From contig JAFGJM010000017.1 in NCBI GenBank assembly GCA_016929095.1, positions 56,432 to 120,431 on the forward strand: DNA of 64,000 bases, written 5' to 3'. This document shows positions 52,785-63,021 of this stretch, piece after piece. The notes under the pieces are model-generated. The model saw only the letters and a list, made by a program, of their open reading frames with translations. It was not told the DNA's origin and ran no database searches. The position numbers and the translations under genes are program-made. Source of the DNA: Anaerolineales bacterium (GTDB lineage: Bacteria > Chloroflexota > Anaerolineae > Anaerolineales > UBA4823). The first letter of the stretch is position 1, and the number at the start of each line of letters is the position of its first letter.

Positions 52785-53180
52785 CTCAAATTACCCTCCT
52801 TATAAAAACAAAGGAAATTTCGCCATATTGAAAATAAATCATAGCATAATCTTTCCAATACAAAGCTATCAGATAACAATTTCAATCTATCAAATACTAT
52901 CAAGGTGGCAGAAAATAACATGTAAGAACCCCAAAAGGGTTTAATAAGGAATCCAGGAACGTAAGGAAGACAGGAGAGATTTTTTATTTATTATGGAATT
53001 TCCTTAACTGAAAACTGACAGCTAATAGCTGATAGCTTCTTTGATCAGGATGGATTATTTTACTGTAATATAATTGAAGGGATATATATTCTAAGATAAT
53101 TAACTCAATTCACTAAAAATTATGGATTATAAGTTATATCGTCACTCAGAAAAGAAACAACCCAAAATGGAAAAATCAAT
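52785..53180. other. Intergenic region with dispersed repeats
   Basis: This 396-base stretch contains an AGGAAGACAGGAG-type repeat at 52946-52976 and an AGCTGATAGC-type repeat at 53007-53040, related to copies at 6792-6854 and 33001-33050. No gene or clear promoter is supported. Confidence 0.55.
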
Positions 53181-54779
53181 ATGATACTCCTGTATAACGC
53201 CAAAATTCACACTCTCGATAAGGATTTACCAGTGGCTTCCAGCCTGGTGATCGATAACGATCGCATTGTAGCTGTTGGAGGAAATGAATATTCAACATCC
53301 TCTGAATATCAACACTGGCTCGATAAGGTACAAGAAAAAATAAACCTGGAAGGGCGATCAGTAATCCCCGGTTTGATCGATGCTCACATGCATTTTAAAA
53401 CTTATGCCCTTGGGTTGCAAAAAATCGATTGCGAAACCATCACACGACAGGAGTGTTTAAGGCGCGTGAAGGAAAAAGCCGATAAAGTTCAACCCGGTGA
53501 ATGGATTTACGGGCATGGTTGGAATCAAAATTCTTGGCAGGAAGGATACGGTTACGCGGCTGATTTGGATGCAGTGGCGCCTGTAAACCCGGTATATTTG
53601 ACTGCCAAATCTTTACATGCGGGCTGGGCGAATTCCCTGGCTTTAGCCGAGGCGGGGCTCAACGATCAAACTCCTGATCCAAAGGATGGATGTTTAGGGC
53701 GAGATTTGGAAGGGAAACTGAACGGTTTGGTCTTTGAATCGGCTATGGTGTTGATCGAAAATAAATTACCGCAACCATCGATTGATGATATTTCACAGGC
53801 AATGAAACAAGCCCAAACCGAATTGTGGCGGATGGGTTTAACGGGTTTGCATGATTTCGATGAGACAGATAGTTTTGAAGCGTTACAAGTGTTGAATAAT
53901 TCTGGGGAGTTAAAACTCAGAGTTGTGAAAAGCATCCCCTTACGGTTGTTATCTCAAGCGATTGATCTGGGTTTGCGTTCCGGGTTTGGAAATGAGTATC
54001 TAAAGATTGGGCAGGTGAAGGCATTCGCGGATGGTGCATTGGGGCCTCATACCGCAGCTATGTTTCGGGCATATGAAGATGATTTAAAAAATCTGGGTAT
54101 GCTGAAGTTGAATGTGGAAGAGGTCTATGAAAATGGTGTGTTAGCCGCCCGAGCGGGGCTTCCAATGGCAATTCATGCTATTGGTGACCGAGCCGTGAAT
54201 GAAGTGCTAAATGGGCTAGAAAGATTACGCGAATTTGAAAAATCTCAAAACATTACTGGTTTACGACACCGAATAGAGCATGTGCAACTGATCGATCCAA
54301 AAGATTCTACCCGTTTGGCAGAGTTGGGGATCATCGCATCGATGCAACCATATCATATGATTTCTGATATCCGGATGGCGGATTCTTTCTGGGGAAAACG
54401 TTCAAAATACGCATTTGCATGGCAAATCCAACAAAAAGCGGGGGCAGTTCTGGCTTTTGGTTCTGACGCGCCGGTTGAAGCGCCGAATCCGTTTTGGGGG
54501 TTATATGCTGCGGTGACCCGTAAATGCTTTGATGGTTACCCAGGACCGGATGGCTGGTATCCGGAACAACGGCTGGAATTGATGGATGCTTTGAAAGCCT
54601 ATACTTACGGAGCAGCTTATGCGGGCGGGATGGAGAACCGGGTGGGCAAACTTGCTCCCGGTTATTTCGCCGATTTGCTTGTGCTGGATAAGGATATTTT
54701 TGACTGCGAAGCGAAGGAGATTAAAGATATGTTACCACGCGCAACGATGGTCCGTGGGGAGTGGGTGTGGGAGGAGTGA
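53181..54779 (+). CDS. Amidohydrolase family 3 protein (YtcJ-like)
   Basis: The 532-residue protein has the amidohydrolase-3 layout: an N-terminal beta cap, IPGLIDAHMHFKTYALG (the HxH metal ligands), VKAFADGALGPHTAAMF, AIHAIGDRAVNEVL, RIEHVQLI and the late AFGSDAPVEAPNPFWGLYAA (Asp ligand). YtcJ-type enzymes hydrolyse C-N bonds in cyclic amides, ureas or N-acyl compounds; the true substrate is unknown. It stands alone on the plus strand just before the glycan island. Confidence 0.9.
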   Translation: MILLYNAKIHTLDKDLPVASSLVIDNDRIVAVGGNEYSTSSEYQHWLDKVQEKINLEGRSVIPGLIDAHMHFKTYALGLQKIDCETITRQECLRRVKEKADKVQPGEWIYGHGWNQNSWQEGYGYAADLDAVAPVNPVYLTAKSLHAGWANSLALAEAGLNDQTPDPKDGCLGRDLEGKLNGLVFESAMVLIENKLPQPSIDDISQAMKQAQTELWRMGLTGLHDFDETDSFEALQVLNNSGELKLRVVKSIPLRLLSQAIDLGLRSGFGNEYLKIGQVKAFADGALGPHTAAMFRAYEDDLKNLGMLKLNVEEVYENGVLAARAGLPMAIHAIGDRAVNEVLNGLERLREFEKSQNITGLRHRIEHVQLIDPKDSTRLAELGIIASMQPYHMISDIRMADSFWGKRSKYAFAWQIQQKAGAVLAFGSDAPVEAPNPFWGLYAAVTRKCFDGYPGPDGWYPEQRLELMDALKAYTYGAAYAGGMENRVGKLAPGYFADLLVLDKDIFDCEAKEIKDMLPRATMVRGEWVWEE

Positions 54780-54966
54780 TAGGAAATTTAGATTATTTTT
54801 GATCCCGCACTGTTATTCGTATTTTATTAACAATATCTTGTATAATCATTGAATATATTTTATAGCTGAATATATAACCCAATAATTCGAGTTTGATGCT
54901 TATGATATTAATCTGAGATTATTTATAATTTTTTTTCCCCCAAGACTAAATATCTTTTTCAATTTC

Positions 54967-56274
54967 ATGAGAAATTACATTCAGTGGAAAACCCAGAAAA
55001 TCACATATTATTGGAAAACCAATGGGTTTATTGGTACATTCACGATTATCAAAAGAGTAGTTTTAACTAAACTTATTCTTCATATAAATTGTGTATCACG
55101 CCCATTACAATTAAAAAAAAGAGAATCCAATTTTCGAGAAATATTAAATCAATTTTCTCATACAAAATCGCAGTTTCGAGTTACTTTGCTCGTTTCCACA
55201 TTTTTGGATATTGACGGTATAAAATTTTTTCAAGGAGGCGCGGAACGGTATATTGTCGAATTAAATAAACTTATCAAAGAAATGGGTGGAAATCTTGAAG
55301 TTTATCAATGTGGCGCATCTAATTGGCAAAAAAATATCCATGGAGTGGATGTGTTTGGAATGCATACTGGAGGAATAAATTTGGGGGAGTTGAACCGGGT
55401 TTTCCATCAATGGGTGGAGCCTGGTGATATAACGATTTATTTTCAAATGTTATTATCTTCACCAAGATGTAATCATCCTTCAATTTGCATCAGTCATGGT
55501 ATTGATTGGGATGCACATTGGCTGCAATCTAATGCCATACAATACAAAAAAATTATTAAACAAGTAATTCGATCAATCGCTAATGTATCAAAAGTAATCT
55601 CTGTTGATACCAACACAATAAATTGGATTAGAGCTACAAATTCAAAATTATCGGAAAAATGCATTTATATACCAAATTTTGTAGATACTCGTGAATTTAC
55701 CGATAAACCAAAGCAAAATGAAAAATTTATAATACTCTACCCTCGAAGGTTATCGGAAGCACGAGGATTTTGGTTGGTACAAAAAAATATTTCATTATTG
55801 ATTCAAAAATATCCTCAGATACAGATACATTTTTGTGGAAAAGCGGAACCTTTCGAGGAAAATGAAGTCATTCGATTGTGTGGTGAATTTCCACTAAATG
55901 TAAAATGGTATGACATGGCTCCTGATCGAATGGCAGATGTTTATCAATCTTCCGATATCGTTGTTATCCCCACCTGTTACAGCGAAGGAACATCATTATC
56001 CTTGCTTGAAGCAATGGCGTGCAAAAAGCCAGTAATTGCTACTAATGTTGGCGGATTATCAGATTTGATATTACCAGGGTTTAACGGGATTCAAATTGAA
56101 CCTGTTTCAGAGGATCTTTTAGCAGCTATTTATTTACTCATAGAAAATCCTAATATACGCGATTACTTAGCGATAAACGCGTTCAATTCTGTACAAGTTT
56201 TTGATAAATCGATTTGGGAAAATAAATGGCAAATGATCATAGCATCGATTATCCCTCATAAAATTAAAAAATAA
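54967..56274 (+). CDS. Glycosyltransferase family 4-like protein
   Basis: The 435-residue protein has the GT-B fold of GT4 enzymes. The N-terminal half contains GIKFFQGGAERYIVELNKLI, and the C-terminal half YPRRLSEARGFWLVQKNISL, IQIHFCGKAEPFEENEV and the donor-site VVIPTCYSEGTSLSLLEAMA (EX7E-like Glu residues), followed by KPVIATNVGGLSDLI. It probably transfers a sugar to a growing surface glycan on the cytoplasmic face of the membrane. It opens the AT-rich glycan island; the next gene follows after 24 bases. No clear ribosome binding site precedes ATG 54967. Confidence 0.88.
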   Translation: MRNYIQWKTQKITYYWKTNGFIGTFTIIKRVVLTKLILHINCVSRPLQLKKRESNFREILNQFSHTKSQFRVTLLVSTFLDIDGIKFFQGGAERYIVELNKLIKEMGGNLEVYQCGASNWQKNIHGVDVFGMHTGGINLGELNRVFHQWVEPGDITIYFQMLLSSPRCNHPSICISHGIDWDAHWLQSNAIQYKKIIKQVIRSIANVSKVISVDTNTINWIRATNSKLSEKCIYIPNFVDTREFTDKPKQNEKFIILYPRRLSEARGFWLVQKNISLLIQKYPQIQIHFCGKAEPFEENEVIRLCGEFPLNVKWYDMAPDRMADVYQSSDIVVIPTCYSEGTSLSLLEAMACKKPVIATNVGGLSDLILPGFNGIQIEPVSEDLLAAIYLLIENPNIRDYLAINAFNSVQVFDKSIWENKWQMIIASIIPHKIKK

Positions 56275-56298
56275 ATTATTAATCGGGGTTATTTAAAA

Positions 56299-57678
56299 AT
56301 GAACATTCATGAAAATGATACTGAGAAACCTATTAATAAATTCCAATATTATGAAGAGCATAAAATCAGGAATTTATTATTGTCTGAGGTAGAGAGTCTA
56401 TACTTCTTTTGGAAAATTCGCTTTATATTAAACAAGATAAAAAATTATATCTTTGATGTTGAAAAATGTAAATTTAAGATAAATTCCATCATCTGGAACG
56501 TTCTCAGAAGAAAAAAATTTGATATTAAACCTTATCCTGATACATTCAAGGATGCCTATAAAAATAAACTTTTAAAATATATATTCTTATTAAAAAGGAA
56601 ACATAATCGGGAAAATGATTTAACTTCGATCGGAAAAATCATAGAACGAAATGCTGAAAAAAAAATAATTGTATATCCTCAGACTGTGTATTGGGAACCA
56701 TTACAACGACCTCAACAACTCCTCAAAGAATTAGGTAAAAAAGGGTATTTGTGTTTTTTCTGTGAACCGGAGAAATCAAAATTAGAAGTGCAGGAAGTAT
56801 CAGAAAATGTTTATACCATTTCAGGAGAACGTTATTTGGTTTACCCACTTCAAAATAAACATGTAATTGTTTTATGCACATGGATGTTAAATCTCCCTTT
56901 TATTAATTTGTTAGAGAATAAAACAATATGGTATGACCTGATTGATCGATTGGAATTATTTTCTCTATATGATGTAAATATGTTGGAGCTGCACGAGCAA
57001 GTAGTCGAGGGAGCCGATCTAGTCACTTATTCGGGGCTCAATTTAAAAAGCTTGGTTTCTTCCAGAGAAGACGCTGTTTATCTCCCCAATGGTGTTTTTT
57101 ATGAAGATTTTAACTTTCAATATAGTGATAGGCAAGATATTTCAACAAAAGTAAATTTTATTTTTAATGAAATAAAAAAACCAATTATTGGATTTTATGG
57201 TTCCGTTGCTGAATGGTTAGATTATGAGTTAATCAGAAAATTGGCTGAATTTCGAGTTGAATGGAGTTTTGTATTTATTGGGAAAATTTGGACGGATATT
57301 GATTTAATCAAGGATATTCCAAATATTCATTTATTAGGGCTCATCCCTTACCAAGAACTCCCATATTATGCTAATAATTTTGATGTAACAATTATTCCCT
57401 TTTTAATCAATCAGATCACCGACAGTGTATCTGCAATAAAATTGTTCGAGTATGCAGCTTTAGGGAAACCAGTTGTGGCAACCCCGTTCTTTGAGATCAC
57501 CCAATATCAGGATCAACCATTTATCAGATTAGCTTCTAATGCTGAAGAATTTTCCAAGATGATCGATGGATTATTGTTAATGCCTTCAGAGAAAATCGAA
57601 GAAAGTGCTAAATTGTTTGCACGAAAAAATCAATGGAAAGATAGGATTACCTTAATCGAGAGTAGACTTAACGAGTAG
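56299..57678 (+). CDS. Glycosyltransferase (GT-B fold) with N-terminal helical extension
   Basis: The 459-residue protein has about 110 residues of Lys/Asn/Ile-rich helical sequence, then a GT-B-like domain: IVYPQTVYWEPLQRPQQLL, YLCFFCEPEKSKLE, ADLVTYSGLNLKSLVSS, VYLPNGVFYEDF, IGFYGSVAEWLDYELI and DVTIIPFLINQITDSVSAIK before LFEYAALGKPVVATP, matching family 1/4 transferases. It follows the previous transferase by 24 bases and ends overlapping by 11 bases the stop of the convergent exporter ATPase gene. The sugar and acceptor are unknown. Confidence 0.85.
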   Translation: MNIHENDTEKPINKFQYYEEHKIRNLLLSEVESLYFFWKIRFILNKIKNYIFDVEKCKFKINSIIWNVLRRKKFDIKPYPDTFKDAYKNKLLKYIFLLKRKHNRENDLTSIGKIIERNAEKKIIVYPQTVYWEPLQRPQQLLKELGKKGYLCFFCEPEKSKLEVQEVSENVYTISGERYLVYPLQNKHVIVLCTWMLNLPFINLLENKTIWYDLIDRLELFSLYDVNMLELHEQVVEGADLVTYSGLNLKSLVSSREDAVYLPNGVFYEDFNFQYSDRQDISTKVNFIFNEIKKPIIGFYGSVAEWLDYELIRKLAEFRVEWSFVFIGKIWTDIDLIKDIPNIHLLGLIPYQELPYYANNFDVTIIPFLINQITDSVSAIKLFEYAALGKPVVATPFFEITQYQDQPFIRLASNAEEFSKMIDGLLLMPSEKIEESAKLFARKNQWKDRITLIESRLNE

Positions 57679-58444
57679 AAGGTTTTTGTGCGACAATTTC
57701 CTTCAGATAAAAATCAATCATTTCTTCGGGAATTCCATCGTTAATGATTTCCCCTTTATGCAATACTATTACACGATTACAAATTTCTAAAACCTGATCC
57801 AGACCATGTGAAACAAATAATACAGCCTGTGATTGGTCGAATAATTCCAATGTCCGATTCATGGCTTTTTGAACAAAACGGGCATCACCAGCCGAAAATA
57901 CTTCATCAACAATTAAAATATCGGGATTAGTCATACAAGCAATAGAAAAAATCAAGCGACTGAACATTCCAGAGGAATAGTATTTTGCGGGGACATCGAT
58001 GTGATGTCCTAATTCTGCAAATTCGATGATATCATCTTCTTTTGTTTTCATCTCCTTGGGCGATAATCCATGAATCGCTCCATACAAGTAGATATTTTCC
58101 CTTCCTGTATATTCAGGATTTACACCTGCCCCCAATTCTATTAATGGTGTCACTCTACCACGAACGATAACTTTGCCACTATGAGGTGCGTAAATACCAG
58201 CAATGATTTTTAGTAAAGTGGATTTACCAGCACCATTTAGTCCAATGATCCCTAATTTGGTACCTTCGTAGATATCAAAACTCACATTTTTTAAGGCATA
58301 AAAATCTTCCGATTTAGTTTTCACACCATTATTATTTCTTGAATGAATGACAGAAAGAAAACTATCTTTCAGTGTTGGGTTTGTATTGAAATATAGCTTA
58401 AATATTAATGACACATTCTCAAATTCAATAATTGAATTATTCAT
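57668..58444 (-). CDS. Polysaccharide ABC exporter ATPase (Wzt/TagH-like, short form)
   Basis: The 258-residue protein has Walker A GLNGAGKS at residues 68-75, VTPLIELGAGVNPEYTGREN and YYSSGMFSRLIFSIACM (signature variant SSGM) and ILIVDEVFSAGDARF, typical of the Wzt/TagH/RfbE branch that exports surface polymers. It lacks the C-terminal carbohydrate-binding domain of Wzt proteins with terminal-modification coupling. The start is ATG 58444, overlapping the permease stop by four bases; the longer frame upstream lies inside the permease gene. It pairs with that permease. Confidence 0.9.
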   Translation of the reverse strand: MNNSIIEFENVSLIFKLYFNTNPTLKDSFLSVIHSRNNNGVKTKSEDFYALKNVSFDIYEGTKLGIIGLNGAGKSTLLKIIAGIYAPHSGKVIVRGRVTPLIELGAGVNPEYTGRENIYLYGAIHGLSPKEMKTKEDDIIEFAELGHHIDVPAKYYSSGMFSRLIFSIACMTNPDILIVDEVFSAGDARFVQKAMNRTLELFDQSQAVLFVSHGLDQVLEICNRVIVLHKGEIINDGIPEEMIDFYLKEIVAQKPSTR

Positions 58445-59310
58445 AAGCGATACACAATATTCCGATCCATTTTCATTAAAAATACCAAACCGATTATCAT
58501 TAATACTATTGCCATTAATGTTGGGATAATCCAATCGGTTGTGGTTAATGTTAGATCCCCTAAAATTAAATGTTTCACTAGATAGACATAATAGTTCAGG
58601 GGATTCAATTTAAATATCATGTGTAGTGATGGAGGCACTCTATCTTCTGGGTAAAGAATTGGAGTAATGTAAAAGAATGCTCGAAAAATAACATTAAGTA
58701 TGTTTCCAAGGTCACGGAAATATACGTAGCATATTGATAGAATCGTACCACTCGCGAAGCTAAAAATAAATAAGATGAGAAACGCAACAGGTAACAAAAA
58801 GATAGCTGAGTGGAATTTCGCCCCGATGAATAATGCTACAATATATAAAGAAATGATCATAAAAATGAAATTCACAAATTCAATCGTAACTGAAACTAAC
58901 GGGAAAAATATCTTCGGTAGGCTAACTTTTTTTATAAATTTTTCATTCGTTACCATTGACATACAGGCGCTGACGATAGCGCTGTTTAGGAATTGAAAAG
59001 GTGCTAATCCTGCGAAAAGATAAATCATGTATGATTTAATATCACGCTGGAATACCATTGCAAAGGCAGCACCCATAACCACCATCATGAGCAGTGGGTT
59101 TAATAAATTCCACAAAAAACCCAAATTCGATCGTCGATATCGATAAAAGAGGGAATTCTTTACGAAGAAATACAAGGCATATCGAGAATTATGCAAACTC
59201 TTGATATTTTTCCTTATATATTCAATCAGCCCTAGATTTGAGGTATCAAAAATGATCTGCGTACTTTTTTGATCCTCGATGTTTTTTTCTTGAAAGACAA
59301 CCTGGTTCAT
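58441..59310 (-). CDS. Polysaccharide ABC exporter permease (Wzm/TagG-like, ABC-2 type)
   Basis: The 289-residue protein has a cytosolic N-terminal part (LHNSRYALYFFVKNSLFYRY), then six membrane segments with LGFLWNLLNPLLMMVVMGAA and YVYFRDLGNILNVIFRAFFY, the hallmarks of ABC-2 exporters for O-antigen or teichoic-acid-like polymers. The ATG at 59310 is the most plausible start, although its ribosome binding site is weak; the frame is open to 59427. The ATPase gene overlaps its stop. The divergent transcription unit on the right encodes further glycan genes. Confidence 0.9.
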   Translation of the reverse strand: MNQVVFQEKNIEDQKSTQIIFDTSNLGLIEYIRKNIKSLHNSRYALYFFVKNSLFYRYRRSNLGFLWNLLNPLLMMVVMGAAFAMVFQRDIKSYMIYLFAGLAPFQFLNSAIVSACMSMVTNEKFIKKVSLPKIFFPLVSVTIEFVNFIFMIISLYIVALFIGAKFHSAIFLLPVAFLILFIFSFASGTILSICYVYFRDLGNILNVIFRAFFYITPILYPEDRVPPSLHMIFKLNPLNYYVYLVKHLILGDLTLTTTDWIIPTLMAIVLMIIGLVFLMKMDRNIVYRL

Positions 59311-59726
59311 AAGATAATTATTACCCAATTCAAATTTATTATATTCTACCGTAATTACTACTGTAATTATTAAATATTTTTTATTCTTTTTGTTTCTTCG
59401 TGCGGACAATAGTATAATCCATGACACTCCAAGAGGGAGTAGTTTTAGCAGAGGACATAGTAAGATATGGTTGTTCCGGAAAATAATAGTGATAATTTAC
59501 CTTATGATCGAATAGCACAGGTGTATTATCTTGGAGATAATTTCTCCACAATTACAATAAGCGTTTCACAACGAGGAGCATAAATTATTGGAATATTCCG
59601 ATAACCGTCATTATCACAAAACGTGGTAAATATTTATATCGAACAAAAATAAATTCATCTTAAAATAGTTGGTATACTATTGATCTGATACAAATTTTCA
59701 AGGAGATTCCGATAATTAACACCTAT
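59311..59726. other. Divergent regulatory region of the glycan island
   Basis: The 416-base AT-rich stretch separates the exporter operon from the rightward glycan genes and should hold two promoters. A TATACT at 59673-59678 could be a -10 box, but no good -35 partner is seen. No gene is supported. Confidence 0.5.
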
Positions 59727-59993
59727 ATGAACGAACATAACAATTCCTATGAAGAGAAAGAAATCCTACTCAAAGCCATAGATCTCCTATCGATGGATAT
59801 TTTGAGGCTTAAAAGCGAGAATGAAATGCTTAAAATAACAATTCAATCTCTCGAAAAGGGGTCATTATTTAAGGGGAAAAATCGGGACATTAATAAATCT
59901 GAAACAATATGGAGTAGAACTATTGAATATTACCATCGTGAAGGGTTTATTAATACAATAAAGAAAATTATTAAAAAATTGGGCGGCCATTGA
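59727..59993 (+). CDS. Small coiled-coil protein, hypothetical
   Basis: The 88-residue protein has a predicted coiled coil (KAIDLLSMDILRLKSENEML) in residues about 15-50 and a Lys-rich amphipathic C-terminus (INTIKKIIKKLGGH). No family is recognised. The stop overlaps the next gene start. The only good ribosome binding site, AAGGAG at 59700-59705, is too far from ATG 59727; an ATT at 59715 would be spaced better, so the true start may be a rare ATT codon, adding four residues. It may be an accessory or regulatory subunit in glycan synthesis. Confidence 0.6.
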   Translation: MNEHNNSYEEKEILLKAIDLLSMDILRLKSENEMLKITIQSLEKGSLFKGKNRDINKSETIWSRTIEYYHREGFINTIKKIIKKLGGH

Positions 59994-62110
59994 AGAAAGA
60001 TATAAATTCTCAAAAGATGGACTCTTTGGATATCACTACTTTGGAATCAATGAGCATTCCTCTCCGTGTTGATCAATTGCGGGTGGCAGCGATTTTAGAT
60101 GAGTTGAGTGAGAAATTTTTCCCCTTCGAATGCAAATGTGTCAATTTATATGCAGTTTGTTGGGAAGAACAAATAAGCGAACTTAACCCACATTTTCTAT
60201 TTGTTGAATCAGTTTGGAATGGATACCAGAGATCATGGCGTGGAAAATTCTCCAGCCAGAATAATTTTGAATTAGTTCGATTAGTAAATTGGTGTAAAGA
60301 GCGGAAAATTCCTACGATATTTTGGAATAAAGAAGATCCAATACATATGTATACATTTTTGGGGGCAGCTTTTCTTTTCGATTATGTTTTTACTACCGAT
60401 ATGGATTGTGTGCCTTTATACAAGCGTTTATTGGGGCATAACAGAGTTGGGGTATTACCTTTTGCTACCGCAATTCAATTATTTAATCCCATTGAAACAT
60501 ATTCACGTAAGAATGCTGCGTGTTTTGCTGGCTCTTACTATGCCAGGCGAGAAGAGCGACGTAAAGATTTTGAATCAATGGCTGATATACTAATCCAATA
60601 TTACACATTAGATATTTACGACAGAAACGCTTATCCTAATCACCCTGATTATTCTTTTCCGGAACGGTTTCTACCTTATATTATCGGTACATTACCAGTG
60701 GATGAGATTGATATTGCATATAAAGGTTATAAATTGGGGGTTACATTAAATATTGTTAAACATTCTTCGACAATGGAAGCGCGTCGAATTTTTGAATTGC
60801 TTGGTTGTAATACTTTAACTGTCAGTAATCCTTGCCTCGGAATTAAAAATTTATTTGGTGATATCGTTATTTATCATGATGATCCTAAACGTTTTACACA
60901 ACAAATAAATACCATCCTGGCAGAGGAAAGCCTTTCTCAACGACAGCGTTTATTGGGGTTACGTAAAGTATTACAAGAACATACTTACAAAGAACGCCTG
61001 GAATATTTATACAAAAAACTGTTTAACAATCCACCACAAGACACCAGTCCAAAAATTGGAGTGTTTAGTATTGTTAATAACGAGGAAGAAGCCAGGCGTA
61101 TAAAGGCAGCTTTCAATCGTCAGAGTTATGCAAATAAACAACTTTTCTTGTTTGCCTCTGGTCAAAGTGATACTTCGTTTTTACGAAGAAAATCCATTAA
61201 ACCACTATACATGTTCCATACTACATTAGGTAATGATTTTCATTATTATGCGTATTTTTCACCATTACATTATTATGGTAAAAAATTTTTGACTGATCTG
61301 GCTTTAGCCACTCGATATGCCCAAGTAAGCGTTTTTGGTAAAAGCGCTCATTTTTCATTGGATGGGGACCACATCAATTTCCACGAAGAGTTGGGGTACT
61401 ATCATTTAATAGACAAGATAAAAGCCGATCGCGCAATGTTCGCTGCTCACCTTTTGTTCACCTTTGATCCCAATAATTCCACAAATAATTTTTGGTTCGA
61501 AAATTTACCTTGTCTCTCAATTGATGCATATAATTTTTGCGCAAACTTCACTGGTGAAAGTTGTTCAGAAGTAGATGATATTGATGTTGATTGTGGAATT
61601 TCTGTTGATAAACTTTATAATATCAGTGATTCTCTCACGCCAACTAATAAGAACTATTCCCTTGGCTATGTGATCACCGGAGAAGATTTAAATAAGCAGG
61701 CTGTTATTAATGGGAATGCTTGCCGTATTGAAATGCTTCCATTTGATACATTTGGATTTTACACCTGGGGGAATACTCTCCAAAAAATAGTAATTGATTG
61801 TAAGGTGATAGTTCATAATGTTACTTATATCAATGAATTAACTGAAAAAGAAAACCTGGATATAATTATTAATGGAGAAACAGCTGGTAATGTGACCTTT
61901 CGTATCAATTTCTATGATGAGAATGAAGAATATATTAGTAGTTACTTGATCCATAATTGCTCCTGCACGACAATACCGGTACCTGAAAACGCAACTGATT
62001 GTAAAATATTAATTACTACCCAGGGAGAATCTCAAGGATTGGTTAAGGAAATTTTAATTGGTCCCCGTATTTTAAGACCAATTGAATTATCTACTCAGGG
62101 GTTTGATTGA
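59990..62110 (+). CDS. CgeB-like glycosyltransferase with a C-terminal unrecognised region
   Basis: The 706-residue protein has a CgeB/GT-B-like region in residues about 30-345 (LFVESVWNGYQRSWRGKFSS, IFWNKEDPIHMYTFLGAAFL, NRVGVLPFATAIQLFNPI, KGYKLGVTLNIVKHSSTMEA with a conserved Glu). Then a second region follows (about 355-530, PKIGVFSIVNNEEEARRIKA) resembling a glycosyltransferase-2-like fold without clear catalytic residues. A beta-rich C-terminus completes it. It starts with TTG at 59990, overlapping the previous stop (TTGA); GGGCGG stands upstream. An ATG at 60018 is an alternative. Multi-domain transferases of this kind are common in surface glycan clusters. Confidence 0.78.
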   Translation: MKKDINSQKMDSLDITTLESMSIPLRVDQLRVAAILDELSEKFFPFECKCVNLYAVCWEEQISELNPHFLFVESVWNGYQRSWRGKFSSQNNFELVRLVNWCKERKIPTIFWNKEDPIHMYTFLGAAFLFDYVFTTDMDCVPLYKRLLGHNRVGVLPFATAIQLFNPIETYSRKNAACFAGSYYARREERRKDFESMADILIQYYTLDIYDRNAYPNHPDYSFPERFLPYIIGTLPVDEIDIAYKGYKLGVTLNIVKHSSTMEARRIFELLGCNTLTVSNPCLGIKNLFGDIVIYHDDPKRFTQQINTILAEESLSQRQRLLGLRKVLQEHTYKERLEYLYKKLFNNPPQDTSPKIGVFSIVNNEEEARRIKAAFNRQSYANKQLFLFASGQSDTSFLRRKSIKPLYMFHTTLGNDFHYYAYFSPLHYYGKKFLTDLALATRYAQVSVFGKSAHFSLDGDHINFHEELGYYHLIDKIKADRAMFAAHLLFTFDPNNSTNNFWFENLPCLSIDAYNFCANFTGESCSEVDDIDVDCGISVDKLYNISDSLTPTNKNYSLGYVITGEDLNKQAVINGNACRIEMLPFDTFGFYTWGNTLQKIVIDCKVIVHNVTYINELTEKENLDIIINGETAGNVTFRINFYDENEEYISSYLIHNCSCTTIPVPENATDCKILITTQGESQGLVKEILIGPRILRPIELSTQGFD

Positions 62111-63021
62111 TGGTCACTCCACGCATTAGTATTATTATTCCAATATACAAGACTGAAAAATATTTACGCAATTGTCTCCTTTCAGTACAGCGCCAAACCA
62201 TGCCTGATTTCGAGGCTATTCTTGTTAACGACTGCACAACAGATGGAAGCATGGCCATAGCAAACGAATTTATTGTTTCCGATTCGCGTTTTCACATGTT
62301 AGAACATCGTGAAAATCAGGGATTAGGGTGCGCCCGGAATACAGGGATATTCACTGCTTCTGGAGAATATATAAATTTTCTTGATTCTGATGACTGTTTG
62401 CCAATGGATAGTCTACAAATATTGCTTGAATTGGCAGATTCAAATCAGGCAGATATGGTTATTGGAAATATGGCATGGTTGAGTGATCATCACCTTAACC
62501 CAGTGAAATATATTGACCAGCGCCTTAGATCCTGGATAACCTGTTGGAATTCTAATCTTCGCGAATTGTCCCCTAAATTCGGGTATGTCGGAAATGTGTG
62601 TAATCGTTTATTTAGAACTAAGATTTTAATGGAACATTCTTTAAAATTTCCTAAACATGTATATTATGAGGATATTCCTTTTTCATTTGAGGCATGGTTC
62701 TATAGTACTCGCATTTTTTACACATTATGTTATGTGTATTTTCGTACTCTACGCAATGATCCGGAAAATTTATCGATAACTCAAATTTATAATGAAAAAG
62801 CTTTTCTTGATCGAGATCTGATTGCCCAATATGTTTACGATTTTGCATGTAACCATAATAACACTCGAATATTTGGTGCGATTATATTAAAAAACATGCT
62901 CTGTACTGCTGAAAGCATGCTGAATTCAGTAGATAAAGACAAAAAAACAGAAATAATCGATACCTGGTATCCTCAACATAGCAAACGCCTCGATGATATG
63001 ATTAAGCAACTGAATAGCTAA
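62110..63021 (+). CDS. Glycosyltransferase family 2
   Basis: The 303-residue protein has the GT-A start PRISIIIPIYKTEKYLRNCL, EAILVNDCTTDGSMAIA, NQGLGCARNTGIFTASGEYI and the metal-binding NFLDSDDC (DxD-type). GT2 enzymes add a sugar from a nucleotide donor. The ATG at 62110 overlaps the stop of the previous gene (TGATG); a TTG one codon earlier is in frame but less likely. It belongs to the same operon as the CgeB-like protein. Confidence 0.92.
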   Translation: MVTPRISIIIPIYKTEKYLRNCLLSVQRQTMPDFEAILVNDCTTDGSMAIANEFIVSDSRFHMLEHRENQGLGCARNTGIFTASGEYINFLDSDDCLPMDSLQILLELADSNQADMVIGNMAWLSDHHLNPVKYIDQRLRSWITCWNSNLRELSPKFGYVGNVCNRLFRTKILMEHSLKFPKHVYYEDIPFSFEAWFYSTRIFYTLCYVYFRTLRNDPENLSITQIYNEKAFLDRDLIAQYVYDFACNHNNTRIFGAIILKNMLCTAESMLNSVDKDKKTEIIDTWYPQHSKRLDDMIKQLNS

